A stretch of 64,000 nucleotides of DNA from Obesumbacterium proteus (GCF_001586165.1 NZ_CP014608.1:3286001-3350000), one strand, 5' to 3'. Positions 45,661 to 55,054 are shown, counted from the first letter of the stretch. Notes: a model not told the origin generated them from the letters alone. Numbers and translations are program-made.

Positions 45661-46593
45661 TTAAATATACATCCGAACGCACTCTTCTACTAAGTCCCAG
45701 AACCACTTGGTATCAATGGTCATGCCAACCTTGGTATTAGGCTGTTTTCCGGTTACGCCAAGTTCATCACACACTGTACGCCCGTAGCATGGGCCGTTGT
45801 TCACATCGATTTCAACATACATATCCTGCATTTTAAAGGCGTCTGGATTGATGAGATAGCCAATGCAGGTTGCATCGTGCACGGGGCCGCCAGCCAAACC
45901 ATAATTCTCATATTGTGTTTTAAGCGTAAAGCTCATGATGTCGCTGAACAATTCACCTGCCGGGCCACCCACTTTTTTCATTCTGGAAATGACATCCGCA
46001 GTACAGGTCGTCTGGTTGGTTAAATCTAACCCCATCATGACCAGCGGAACTCCGGAGGTAAATACTACGTGCGCAGCTTCTGGGTCGGCATAAATATTGA
46101 ACTCAGCTGAAGGTGTGAAATTCCCTGTGCCATAGGCACCACCCATTAATACAATTTCACGAATCTTGGGCAAAATAGCGGGTTGCATACGCATCGCAAC
46201 GGCAATATTGGTTAATGGACCAACGGGGACTAACGTGATGTCACCATCGCTGTTCATTAGTGTGTCAATAATATATTGAATGGCATGCTTGCTTTCGGCT
46301 TTGCGAACTAATGGTGCAAATATCGGCCCGTCCAATCCGCTCTCACCATGGATATTGTCAGCCACAATTTGCTCACGCATAATGGGCTTTGGCATACCGG
46401 CATGAATAGGGACATTAATATCCAGTTTCTGACACACGTTCAATCCATTGACGAGTGTTTTATTCAGCGTTTGGTTTCCTGCAACAATGGTTATTCCAAG
46501 TAAATCAATGGCTGGATGTCTTGCGGCTAGCATAATAGCAATTGCATCGTCATGGCCTGGATCGCAATCGAGTATGATTTTTCTTTTTTTCAT
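45661..46593 (-). CDS. rihB: Pyrimidine-specific ribonucleoside hydrolase RihB
   Basis: 310 residues. Cleaves cytidine and uridine to base and ribose. The N-terminal motif DCDPGHDDAIAI is the calcium-binding signature. MGGAYGTGNFTPSAEFNIYADPEAA and the His in GPVHDATC are the substrate-side motifs. It is divergent from yeiL, with nupX downstream across 256 bases. Confidence 0.95.
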   Translation of the reverse strand: MKKRKIILDCDPGHDDAIAIMLAARHPAIDLLGITIVAGNQTLNKTLVNGLNVCQKLDINVPIHAGMPKPIMREQIVADNIHGESGLDGPIFAPLVRKAESKHAIQYIIDTLMNSDGDITLVPVGPLTNIAVAMRMQPAILPKIREIVLMGGAYGTGNFTPSAEFNIYADPEAAHVVFTSGVPLVMMGLDLTNQTTCTADVISRMKKVGGPAGELFSDIMSFTLKTQYENYGLAGGPVHDATCIGYLINPDAFKMQDMYVEIDVNNGPCYGRTVCDELGVTGKQPNTKVGMTIDTKWFWDLVEECVRMYI

Positions 46594-46697
46594 TGTTATA
46601 TCCTCTTTTTTATTAAAAATAATTTATTATCAATTTAATATGCTCAGGTATGTTTATTCGCAGCGTTTGAAGCATAACAATAGAAAACGTATATTAA

Positions 46698-46715
46698 ATA
46701 TGAGAAATCTCATAT
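46698..46715. promoter_or_regulatory. Palindromic operator candidate next to yeiL
   Basis: ATATGAGA-AA-TCTCATAT, an exact 8-bp inverted repeat, lies one base before the GGGGG ribosome binding site of yeiL within the rihB-yeiL divergent region. It could be a YeiL autoregulation site. Confidence 0.5.
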
Positions 46716-46727
46716 CGGGGGATGGCG

Positions 46728-47420
46728 ATGAAGGAAGTCTTGGACACGAGTCTGAAACACCAACTGCTGGAGGCTACGGGCTATAGCCAAAATTTTTCTA
46801 TTGATGTTGTGGGTAATACAAAGCTGTTCCATGTGCTGGCAGGTGATTTTATTGTCAAAGAAGGTCATCCTCCGAGCTATCTGTTTTACCTTGCACAGGG
46901 GAGGGCTAAGCTGTATTCAACGCTGGCGAATGGTCGCGTGTCGTTGATCGATTTCTTTGCAGCGCCTTGTTTTATTGGAGAAATTGAGCTGGTTGATATG
47001 GATCACGAGCCACGCGCCGTTCAGGCTATCGAGGCGTGTTGGTGCCTTGCTTTACCAATAAAACAGTTTCGTGCTCCGCTTTTAAATGACGCTACTTTTT
47101 TACGTAATCTTTGCGTTGCGCTCAGTAAAAAAAATTACCGCAACATTATTTCGCTGACGCAAAACCAATCATTCCCTCTGATTAATCGCTTGGCCGCGTT
47201 TATTTTATTAACTCAGCATTGTGATGTGTATCGCGAAAAGCATACTTCTGTGGCGGAGTATATGGGCGTTTCATACCGTCACCTACTGTATGTGATCGCT
47301 CAATTCACGCAGGATGGGGTGCTGATTAAGCAGAAAGCAGGATACATTATTACGAACAAAAGCGCCTTGACCGCACTAGCGCTTGAGATGGCACCAGACA
47401 GCGCATTTGATGAGTTGTAA
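46728..47420 (+). CDS. yeiL: CRP/FNR-family regulator YeiL
   Basis: 230 residues. A cyclic-nucleotide-binding-like beta roll (about 18-130) is followed by a winged helix-turn-helix, SVAEYMGVSYRHLLYVIAQF. E. coli YeiL is reported to act in stationary-phase nitrogen starvation and to sense redox through cysteines. Two ATGs fit; the GGGGG run is 6 bases before 46728 and touches 46722, so I chose 46728. Its neighbours rihB and nupX are the likely targets. Confidence 0.93.
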   Translation: MKEVLDTSLKHQLLEATGYSQNFSIDVVGNTKLFHVLAGDFIVKEGHPPSYLFYLAQGRAKLYSTLANGRVSLIDFFAAPCFIGEIELVDMDHEPRAVQAIEACWCLALPIKQFRAPLLNDATFLRNLCVALSKKNYRNIISLTQNQSFPLINRLAAFILLTQHCDVYREKHTSVAEYMGVSYRHLLYVIAQFTQDGVLIKQKAGYIITNKSALTALALEMAPDSAFDEL

Positions 47421-47441
47421 TATGTGTTGGCGAGAAACAAG

Positions 47442-47463
47442 AAAGGGGCCATAAGGCCCCTTT
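47442..47463. terminator. Terminator between yeiL and the porin gene
   Basis: AAAGGGGCC-ATAA-GGCCCCTTT is a nine-pair hairpin with A and T runs on each side, between convergent genes. Confidence 0.85.
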
Positions 47464-47500
47464 ATGCATTCACATATAGCTAAATTCGTTAATTAACGAA

Positions 47501-48613
47501 TTAGAACTGGTAAACAACACCCAGTGCTACGATGTCATCAGTGTTGATGCCAGCGTTGTTAGTGAAGCGGTTGTCATCCAGCAGGTTGATTTTGTAATCA
47601 ACGTAGGTAGACATGTTTTTGTTGAAGTAGTAAGTCGCGCCGACATCAACGTATTTAACCAGATCCTGATCGCCGTAACCATTGCCGATGTCTTTACCTT
47701 TTGATTGCAGGTAAGCAACGGATGGACGCAGACCGAAGTCGAACTGGTACTGTGCTACGATTTCAATGTTCTGGGATTTGTTAGCAAAGTCGTAAACTGC
47801 ATCTGCTTTGTTAGAGGAGAAATCACCGAAACGGTTAGCGTTATAAGCCTGAGTATACATAGCGGCTAAATAAACGTTGTTAGCATCGTATTTCAGACCA
47901 CCGGTGTAGATGTCTGCTTTATCGCCGTGACCATAGTCTAAACGGTTCTGTTCGTTGGTACGGTCAGATGAAGAGTACGCTGCTGCTGCGCTAACGCCCC
48001 AGCCCAGATCGTAGGACAGAGACATACCGTAGCCGTCACCGTTCTGGCCTTGTACTGAACGACCATTGTTGGACTCTTCAGCGCTGTCGTTTTTGCCTTG
48101 ATACTGCAGAGCAAAGTTCAGACCGTCGACCATACCGAAGAAGTCGGTGTTACGGTAGGTCAGCATGCCGTTACCGCGTTGGAACAGGAAGTTGTCCGCA
48201 CCGTAGGTATCGCCACCGAACTCTGGCAGCACGTCAGTCCAAGAACCAACATCATAGATCACACCGTAGTTACGGCCGTAATCCAAAGAACCGAACTCAG
48301 CAAATTTCAAACCAGCGAAGCCAACACGGGTAAAGTTGTTGTTATCTTGGCTTTCTGCATGGTTCAGGTTTGCTTGATATTCCCACTGGCCATAGCCGGT
48401 CAGCTGGTCGTTAATCTGAGTTTCACCTTTGAAGCCGAAACGAACGTAAGACTGATCGCCGTCTGAACCGTTGTCGTCTGAGAAGTAGTGCAGTCCATCT
48501 AATTTACCGAACAGATCCAGCTTGTTGCCGTCTTTGTTGTAGATTTCTGCAGCGTTAGCTGCGCCTGCGACTAAAAGTGCAGGGATGATTACTGCCAGCA
48601 GATTACGTTTCAC
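47501..48613 (-). CDS. ompC: OmpC/OmpF-type general porin
   Basis: 370 residues. A 21-residue signal peptide ends ANAAEIYNKDGN, the classical mature start. It forms a 16-strand trimeric barrel with the constriction loop PEFGGDTYG and the terminal Phe (VVYQF) for outer-membrane assembly. It carries small hydrophilic solutes. The OmpR box and a divergent MicF-like RNA upstream recall the E. coli ompC locus, which is why I prefer ompC. OmpF cannot be ruled out from sequence alone. Confidence 0.9.
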   Translation of the reverse strand: MKRNLLAVIIPALLVAGAANAAEIYNKDGNKLDLFGKLDGLHYFSDDNGSDGDQSYVRFGFKGETQINDQLTGYGQWEYQANLNHAESQDNNNFTRVGFAGLKFAEFGSLDYGRNYGVIYDVGSWTDVLPEFGGDTYGADNFLFQRGNGMLTYRNTDFFGMVDGLNFALQYQGKNDSAEESNNGRSVQGQNGDGYGMSLSYDLGWGVSAAAAYSSSDRTNEQNRLDYGHGDKADIYTGGLKYDANNVYLAAMYTQAYNANRFGDFSSNKADAVYDFANKSQNIEIVAQYQFDFGLRPSVAYLQSKGKDIGNGYGDQDLVKYVDVGATYYFNKNMSTYVDYKINLLDDNRFTNNAGINTDDIVALGVVYQF

Positions 48614-48814
48614 TATGATATTCCTTCTTAGTTTTTTGACCGGCCAAGGTCAGTTATATGTGCCACTGCTTATTTATGTTTTTTTACACTCGCTGTGTGA
48701 ACTTAAGTGCGTGCCATCAGTCAAAGTTCACGACACAAGCATAGCTTAATAATATGTTTAATGCGCTATAAATAAAAAGTGCCTATGCGACGTTTATTTA
48801 TTTTTTATGGTAAT

Positions 48815-48835
48815 TAAATGTATTGAAATGTAAAT
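48815..48835 (-). promoter_or_regulatory. OmpR-binding site of the porin gene
   Basis: Read on the minus strand, the 21 bases contain TTTACATTTCAATACATTTA, close to the E. coli OmpR C1 consensus TTTACATTTTGAAACATCTA. It lies about 200 bases upstream of the porin start codon and 170 before the MicF-like RNA. Confidence 0.65.
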
Positions 48836-49000
48836 GAAGCAAAGATAAATATACAAACCTGCTGCAGAGTGACCAATTTTTCCCCGAAAAAAGATACCCT
48901 TAAGTGATAATTAACCATCCGAATTTTTTTGTCTGTTTTATAAGAAATCGCTCACCACACAAATTGCAAATTACAATGAAGAATATGATGTATAATTAAA

Positions 49001-49083
49001 TCTCATCATTGTTACTGCATTTTTTTACTGTGTCTTAAGATTCTTTTTACACCGAACCTTTATTTAAGGTTCGGTTTTTTTTA
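49001..49083 (+). ncRNA. micF: MicF-like antisense small RNA
   Basis: A TATAAT -10 box (48991-48996) precedes a segment starting TCTCATCATTGTTACT, which shares TCATCATT with the 5' end of MicF, the part that pairs with ompF mRNA. The 3' end has the stem ACCGAACCTT/AAGGTTCGGT, loop TATTT, followed by T8. The MicF terminator has the same kind of ACCGG...CGGT stem. It is divergent from the porin gene as in E. coli. No protein is encoded here. Confidence 0.75.
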
Positions 49084-49612
49084 TCTTTAAACTTATAAAA
49101 GTCTATATTTATCAGTGTGTTGTGTGTTTTATTTGTGCGCTTGTTTTCACTTTCTCTATTATGGAAAAAGTTGGGGAATAGGCTATAATAAGAAATTACT
49201 TGTCAAATAATGCCGTTCTTAAATCGATTTTTAGCTATTTGTGCGATTTCTCTTTACGCCCCTCATCGTTATTTCATATGTCTATTCCGATAGACGCCTC
49301 ATACCGTTTTTTGGCTATTCATGCTTAAAATAATAAACAGCACATATAGTCAAGAATTAACAGATTTTGAGCGTTGCTGTTTATTAAATATGAGGTGGTG
49401 CGTTGACTGCCTTGGGTGAAAATAATCGAGCGCAGATCTGTGACTGATACGCTGATATCAATGGGGCTTATTGGCTGTTAAACGATCTATTGAAGTATCA
49501 GCAGATATATATATACGAAGCGGATGAGAAGCGAAGCACTGTCGCAATATTATTCGTGAGCAGCTGATTTTTGCCACTCATGTTTTCTGGGGAATGACCT
49601 AATTTAGGCAAT
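49084..49612. other. Intergenic stretch
   Basis: About 530 bases between the MicF-like RNA and the small basic gene. It has an AT-rich part up to 49400 and no supported gene. Confidence 0.5.
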
Positions 49613-49636
49613 AAAAAACCCGCCGTGAGCGGGTTT
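49613..49636 (-). terminator. Terminator of the small basic protein gene
   Basis: AAACCCGC/GCGGGTTT with a five-base loop, followed on the minus strand by T6, 24 bases beyond the stop codon of the gene at 49660-49770. Confidence 0.87.
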
Positions 49637-49659
49637 AAGATACGAGATACGTTTACTGA

Positions 49660-49770
49660 TTAATCACCATCTGGATGTGCGCGTTTTGCTCTCTTTTCCG
49701 CGCGTTTCTCTGCAGGGCTCTTCAACGGTTTCTTCTTCGCATTCTTTTTGCTATCCATTCCCTTACTCAT
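49660..49770 (-). CDS. Small Lys/Arg-rich basic protein (36 aa)
   Basis: Reads MSKGMDSKKNAKKKPLKSP and continues with Glu-Lys-Arg repeats to the end, HPDGD. AGAGAGG lies a few bases before the ATG and a strong terminator follows the stop, both facing this strand, so it is probably translated. The charge pattern suggests binding to nucleic acid or ribosomes. I do not recognise a named family. Confidence 0.75.
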   Translation of the reverse strand: MSKGMDSKKNAKKKPLKSPAEKRAEKRAKRAHPDGD

Positions 49771-50120
49771 TTTGGCCTCTCTTAACCGTAGTTAGGTTGG
49801 TATGCCCGTTAACTAAAGCTCTCTACGGCCAAACTTGCAAGCGACATTTTGTATAGATAGTTCAACGCAATGATTTATATGGTTTTATTAATCGGTGTTG
49901 ATGAATAGGAAAAGTATGTCAGTAAGTCGTTTATTGCATAGTTGAAAAACGTGAACATCTGGTTGTGATTTTGTTGCTGACTTCATGGCAATACGCGAAG
50001 GGAAAATGTAAGATAAAAATCAATATGCTAGCGTATTTGGCGACTTTACCTAAAAGCTTCCATCCAATCGCGAACGTCACCAATGCGCTAACCTGCGACT
50101 TATAAAAGGAATGCGACTCT

Positions 50121-50498
50121 ATGAAAATGCTAAAGACAGCTCAATTTCATCTATCTATTATCGGCGCCGCGCTGCTACTGGGCGTTTCGTCTCAGGTATT
50201 TGCCCATGCGCATCTCACCGAACAAACTCCAGAGGCCAAAAGCCAAGTGAGTGCACCATCTGAACTGACGTTCGTCTTTAGTGAAGGTATTGAAACGGGT
50301 TTTAGCAAAGTCACGGTAGTCGGGCCTGAAAATCAACCGATTGCAACAGGCAAGTTATCCGTAGCGGGTAATGATAAAACGCATGTTTCTGTTCCTTTCA
50401 CCCAGCCCTTGAACAAAGGTGAATACGCGGTGAGCTGGAACGTTGTCTCCGTCGATGGACATAAAACTAAGGGCCAGTACACCTTCTCGGTTAAATAA
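50121..50498 (+). CDS. yobA: CopC-family copper resistance periplasmic protein (YobA)
   Basis: 125 residues. A signal peptide (about 1-28) ends FAHAHL, so the mature N-terminus begins with His, which with a later His (VDGHKTKGQY) makes the Cu(II) site. The CopC fold is a small beta sandwich. A CopD-like gene follows after 8 bases, in the E. coli yobA-yebZ-yebY order. It probably handles copper in the periplasm. Confidence 0.93.
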   Translation: MKMLKTAQFHLSIIGAALLLGVSSQVFAHAHLTEQTPEAKSQVSAPSELTFVFSEGIETGFSKVTVVGPENQPIATGKLSVAGNDKTHVSVPFTQPLNKGEYAVSWNVVSVDGHKTKGQYTFSVK

Positions 50499-50506
50499 GG
50501 CTGATT

Positions 50507-51385
<879 letters not shown>

Positions 51386-51418
51386 AATAAGATAACGGCA
51401 GTTTATGATTGGACGATA

Positions 51419-51784
51419 GTGGAACTTCGTGATGAAAAAAGTGTATTACTGACAGGATTATTGACGCTGGCTGGTGGTTTTTTATCTACGGATGTATTAG
51501 CGGCACGTACCGTGGAGACGGTGAGTAAAGCGCAATTCGGTAGCCAGTGGGCCTTTGTGAAAGAGGAAGTGCAGCTGCAGTGTACGAAAAATCAGGCGCT
51601 GTTTGTCATCAATGCAAGCACGCTGGCGCAGTATCCTTTAGATGAGAAGGCCAATAGCTTGGTGAAAGCTAAAAAAATGGCGGCATTACCGTTAGAAACG
51701 ATTTTGCTAGACGATCCGAATCATCCGGGGCAAAAGATGAGCGTAACGCCTTTTATTGAGCACGCACGTCAATTGTGTCAGTAG
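51419..51784 (+). CDS. yebY: YebY family (DUF2511) protein, start region one base out of frame
   Basis: The core (FGSQWAFVKEEVQLQC to the CQ end) matches E. coli YebY. The best signal peptide would be MKKSVLLTGLLTLAGG, beginning at an ATG at about 51432. In the sequence that ATG is followed by six A residues where seven are needed to join the frame. The open frame starts at GTG 51419 and reads MELRDEKSVLL. Thus either an assembly error or a real shift in the start. The gene is third in the copper-linked set. Confidence 0.8.
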   Translation: MELRDEKSVLLTGLLTLAGGFLSTDVLAARTVETVSKAQFGSQWAFVKEEVQLQCTKNQALFVINASTLAQYPLDEKANSLVKAKKMAALPLETILLDDPNHPGQKMSVTPFIEHARQLCQ

Positions 51785-51817
51785 TTTGCATGGAATGTTG
51801 CACGTATAAGTAACGAC

Positions 51818-51845
51818 AAGAGGCGGCGTAAAGCCGCTTCTTTGT
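51818..51845 (+). terminator. Terminator of yobA-yebZ-yebY
   Basis: AAGAGGCGGC and GCCGCTTCTT form a stem (one G-T pair) with a short loop, followed by a T-rich tail. Confidence 0.75.
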
Positions 51846-51894
51846 TTTATGGTCTGAGTAAGGTGGCACTTGCCAGAGTACCACCGGAAGTGAT

Positions 51895-52137
51895 TTATGC
51901 AGCGGCTGGCATACCGCATAGTTTGGTTAAACTTCGAGCGCCAACCATAACGGTGGCAACGTAGGATTGACGGCGGGTCACAACTTCCACCGCGATGAGT
52001 TTATCTCGATATTTAATATGGTAAGTAGAAGGCCATCCTTGACGGGCAAGGCCATAGGCTTTGGCATGCTGATCGATCGCTGCATGCGCGACAACGAGGT
52101 GAGAGAAGTTTGTATCGCCTTTAATGATTCGCTTCAT
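51895..52137 (-). CDS. DUF4060-like small protein
   Basis: 80 residues from ATG 52137, with GGAG 5 bases before it; an earlier in-frame start is not needed. The core contains a VEVVTRRQSYVATVMVGARSL stretch, which resembles small phage-associated DUF4060 proteins. Function unknown. It stands alone, between yebY and pfkB, and points outward from both. I see no other phage gene here. Confidence 0.75.
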   Translation of the reverse strand: MKRIIKGDTNFSHLVVAHAAIDQHAKAYGLARQGWPSTYHIKYRDKLIAVEVVTRRQSYVATVMVGARSLTKLCGMPAAA

Positions 52138-52446
52138 AGAGGCTCCGTAATACATAAATCCGTCAAAATATTTGTCTGTCAGCACTGAGCTGACCTCTTT
52201 GTTATAGCACCAATATCAATAACATTGCAGTATGACTTTTTTGTGACACGATCGAGATCGGCTTATCTTATTTCAATTGTTTAAAAAATAATCACATTGT
52301 TCGTGAGCCGTTCGCAAGTAGCCAATCGGCAGTGTATCGAACGATCGTTTAGCGTGGCTGGAAAGATCCTTTAATGAACTAAAACAATGAATACACGGGG
52401 TGAAGTGCTAGGCTGGGATAAAGTATTCATATAACGAGGAGATGTT
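52138..52446. other. Promoter region upstream of pfkB
   Basis: About 310 bases without a gene. It carries the promoters of pfkB and the divergent DUF4060-like gene. A short palindrome AACGATCGTT lies at 52340-52349. Nothing else recognised. Confidence 0.5.
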
Positions 52447-53403
52447 ATGACACCGATATTTACGCTGACGCTAGCTCCTTCACTCGATAGTTCTACCACA
52501 ACGGCCAAACTCTATCCTGATGGCAAATTACGTTGTTCAGAGCCGGTTTATGAACCCGGTGGTGGTGGCATCAATGTGGCTCGCGCTATCGCCCACCTTG
52601 GTGGTGAGGCCAGTGCCATCTTTCCCGCAGGTGGCCCAATGGGGCAGCATCTTGCCGAACTACTTGAGCAAGAACAGGTGGCTATTCAAACGGTGACAAC
52701 GCAGGCATGGACTCGACAAAACATGCACGTGCATACCGAGATCACCGGAGAGCAGTATCGCTTTGTCATGCCTGGGGCGAAATTGACGCCACAGGAATTC
52801 GATCGTTTACGCGGCTGCGTACTGGGTATTCCCGAGGGCTCCATTCTAGTCATTAGCGGCAGTTTGCCCGAAGGTGTGACCACCGAAGAACTGCAGATAC
52901 TGTTGCGTCAGGCACAAAAGAAACATATCCAATGTGTTCTTGATAGTTCTGGCCGTGCTTTGATGGCTGGCTTAGAAGTGGGTAATTTGCTGCTAGTAAA
53001 ACCGAATCAAAAAGAGCTGTCTGAGCTCAGTGGCAAAGATTTACTGGCAGAGCCCAGCGCCGTGCTTGAGGCGGCACAGTCTATTGTTGCGGCAGGAAAG
53101 TCAAAATATGTCGTGGTTTCGTTAGGTGCTCAGGGTGCGATAGCGGTTGGACGGCATAACTGGGTTCAGGTTGTGCCACCGCCGGTAAAAATGAAAAGCA
53201 CCGTTGGAGCGGGCGACAGCATGGTAGGTGCCATGGTACTTAAATTGTCACAGCAGGCTGATTTACTGGATATGGTGCGGTATGGCGTCGCGGCGGGGAG
53301 TGCTGCAACCCTAAACAAAGGAACTCGTCTTTGCCAGCAGAATGATGTGAGCGCGCTTTATGACTATCTCTGTCAGCAACAAACGCCGCTTAATGATTTA
53401 TAA
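52447..53403 (+). CDS. pfkB: 6-phosphofructokinase II PfkB
   Basis: 318 residues. Ribokinase-like fold, phosphorylates fructose-6-phosphate in glycolysis. GGGGINVARAIAHLGG lies near the N-terminus. The C-terminal signature GAGDSMVGAM contains the catalytic Asp. KPNQKELSEL is the middle conserved motif. GAGGAGAT is a clear ribosome binding site before the ATG. Confidence 0.96.
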   Translation: MTPIFTLTLAPSLDSSTTTAKLYPDGKLRCSEPVYEPGGGGINVARAIAHLGGEASAIFPAGGPMGQHLAELLEQEQVAIQTVTTQAWTRQNMHVHTEITGEQYRFVMPGAKLTPQEFDRLRGCVLGIPEGSILVISGSLPEGVTTEELQILLRQAQKKHIQCVLDSSGRALMAGLEVGNLLLVKPNQKELSELSGKDLLAEPSAVLEAAQSIVAAGKSKYVVVSLGAQGAIAVGRHNWVQVVPPPVKMKSTVGAGDSMVGAMVLKLSQQADLLDMVRYGVAAGSAATLNKGTRLCQQNDVSALYDYLCQQQTPLNDL

Positions 53404-53447
53404 ATATAGCTTCGAATCACTACCCATCCGAACGATGGGTAGAACCG

Positions 53448-53582
53448 TTAGTCCATCACCGTTTTATACAGAATCAGTAATGCACCGATCGCACCTTCGA
53501 AAGTTGATCTCATCACAAAGCCGGACATGAACAAGAACAACCCACAACCAACTATCATCCAAAAATAAAATTGCTTAATCAT
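53448..53582 (-). CDS. Small membrane protein (44 aa)
   Basis: Reads MIKQFYFWMIVGCGLFLFMS and continues with a second hydrophobic stretch, GAIGALLILY, then ends in VMD. One or two short membrane segments. AGGA and GAAG lie before the ATG. It is convergent with pfkB and not recognised from a known family. A 9-bp hairpin (53420-53442) lies beyond its stop but lacks a T run. Confidence 0.6.
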   Translation of the reverse strand: MIKQFYFWMIVGCGLFLFMSGFVMRSTFEGAIGALLILYKTVMD

Positions 53583-53950
53583 GACTTCTACATCCTTACT
53601 TTCCGGCATGATTCTAACATATTCATATGATGAATGTTTAATTGGTTAGATATCACTTTTCTAATTCAGGTTCTTGGAACGCCAATGACTCGCTTCTGAA
53701 TTTAGTTCAGGGCTGCTTAAGGATGCTGCGATTGATGAGCAAAACACCGCTATTTGTTGGTTTTGTTAGGGCAATTAAACAGTTGCGTATAACTTCTAAA
53801 AAATATTTTTATATTATTGCAACTATTTTACGGTAATTGACATTTCAAACTATTAAAATAGTGGCCTACGGAATATTCAGCTGATGTAAATCAAGTTTAT
53901 CTTTCTCTTTAATTTGTATTCTTAAGGTGAATAATAAATGGAGGTTACAT
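53583..53950. other. AT-rich intergenic region
   Basis: About 370 bases with no supported gene; a 64-codon frame at 53642-53836 has no ribosome binding site and an unlikely composition. The promoter of the pilin-like gene should be near its right end. Confidence 0.5.
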
Positions 53951-54256
53951 ATGCTTAGGAATAGAGCATGGGTAGGCGGGATAGCATTGTTGCTTGCCCT
54001 GCATGCGCCAGTATACGCCGCTAACAAGGGCACAATTCGTTTCGTAGGTTCGATTGTAGAGTCAACCTGTGACATTACACCAAAAGGCAAAGGTTTCCAT
54101 TCATCCTGCTACAGAGATGGTGATTACCTAGAGCGTGCCCACAGCGTGTTAAAAAGCGGTGATAAAGTCAGTTTGCCCACTAATGTGGCTGATGTTCATT
54201 TGAAACCCATCGATGGTCATCCTAATCTTGGACATCTAGTGATTAACTATCACTAA
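53951..54256 (+). CDS. Small secreted pilin-like protein
   Basis: 101 residues. A signal peptide ends around PVYAANKG. The mature N-terminus GTIRFVGSIVESTCDI strongly recalls the start of type 1 pilin subunits, with a Cys in ESTC and a second Cys in SSCYRDG. Only this small domain is present and there is no chaperone, usher or pilin gene cluster nearby. GGAGG lies six bases before the ATG. It could be an orphan pilin-like periplasmic protein. Confidence 0.75.
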   Translation: MLRNRAWVGGIALLLALHAPVYAANKGTIRFVGSIVESTCDITPKGKGFHSSCYRDGDYLERAHSVLKSGDKVSLPTNVADVHLKPIDGHPNLGHLVINYH

Positions 54257-54441
54257 AGGCGCTTTTGCCGAGTGTTTCCATGATTCGATTTGTCATGGGA
54301 ACACTCTCCCCATCCTTTAAGACTTTTCTCCTTGAGGCTTTTTATTAAAGTCGGGATAGTGCGTGATACCGATCACACTAACGGCAACACGTTAGCTATT
54401 CATGCAGTGTATGATCTCTGCCAACAGAGGGGAATTGACCA

Positions 54442-54786
54442 ATGAGAACCATATTAACTGCCGCGATTTTATTCGCGTTGGCTGGATGTAGTAGTCCTGA
54501 ATCAATTACGGCAAATAAACATCAGGTCATGGATTTAAAAATAAGCCGAGCTGCGGGTATTTATTCTCAGTGCCTAAATAAAAAATGGTCTGATATTAAT
54601 CCTGCCACACGTTATTATAATATTAATAACACGCATACCATTGCTAGCTATTTAGATGGGCAAGGCGAGATGGCATCGGCAAAAATTCAAACGATAAGCG
54701 ACAATCAGGCTGATGTAGAAATCTATCTAACATCGCGCGGCAACAGCCAGCAAGCCCTACTGGAAGCGGCTAAAGCCTGCGTTTGA
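54442..54786 (+). CDS. Small lipoprotein of unknown function
   Basis: 114 residues. The signal peptide ends in the lipobox LAGC (about 13-16) followed by Ser-Ser, so sorting to the outer membrane is likely. The mature part has a Trp (KKWSDIN), two more Cys (SQCLNKKW and AKACV), and no recognised domain. GAGGGG lies before the ATG. It is a single gene. Confidence 0.82.
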   Translation: MRTILTAAILFALAGCSSPESITANKHQVMDLKISRAAGIYSQCLNKKWSDINPATRYYNINNTHTIASYLDGQGEMASAKIQTISDNQADVEIYLTSRGNSQQALLEAAKACV

Positions 54787-54806
54787 CGTTCATTGATGAA
54801 TCCGTG

Positions 54807-55007
54807 CTAGCCTAGAAAATGTCGTTCAATCGCGTTATAGATAACCAAAAGAACAAATATGACGAGAGCTGATAATAGAGTTTTAACTATTATTGATTTT
54901 CTCTTTGGCCATAATAAAAAAACGATAAGACCCGTGATAATCAAAGTGGCGGGGTAAAAGTAAAATAGGCTGAACCATATAATAACGATATAGTCGTGGA
55001 GCATCAT
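54807..55007 (-). CDS. Small two-helix membrane protein
   Basis: 66 residues starting MMLHDYIVII. Two hydrophobic segments (about 5-36 and 44-58) with KRKS between. I do not recognise it. GAG lies before the start, but the choice of ATG is uncertain by one codon. It follows the YidB-like gene in the same direction after 47 bases. Confidence 0.6.
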   Translation of the reverse strand: MMLHDYIVIIWFSLFYFYPATLIITGLIVFLLWPKRKSIIVKTLLSALVIFVLLVIYNAIERHFLG

Positions 55008-55054
55008 TTTATCTCGATTACCTTGCCGTATAAGCGGCAAGGCAATGCTATTCT

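Noticed and set aside
53420..53442. Hairpin CTACCCATC/GATGGGTAG as a terminator of pfkB
   Set aside because: No T run on either strand, so I list it only as a note.
53642..53836. 64-codon open frame upstream of the pilin-like gene
   Set aside because: No ribosome binding site and AT-rich random-like composition.
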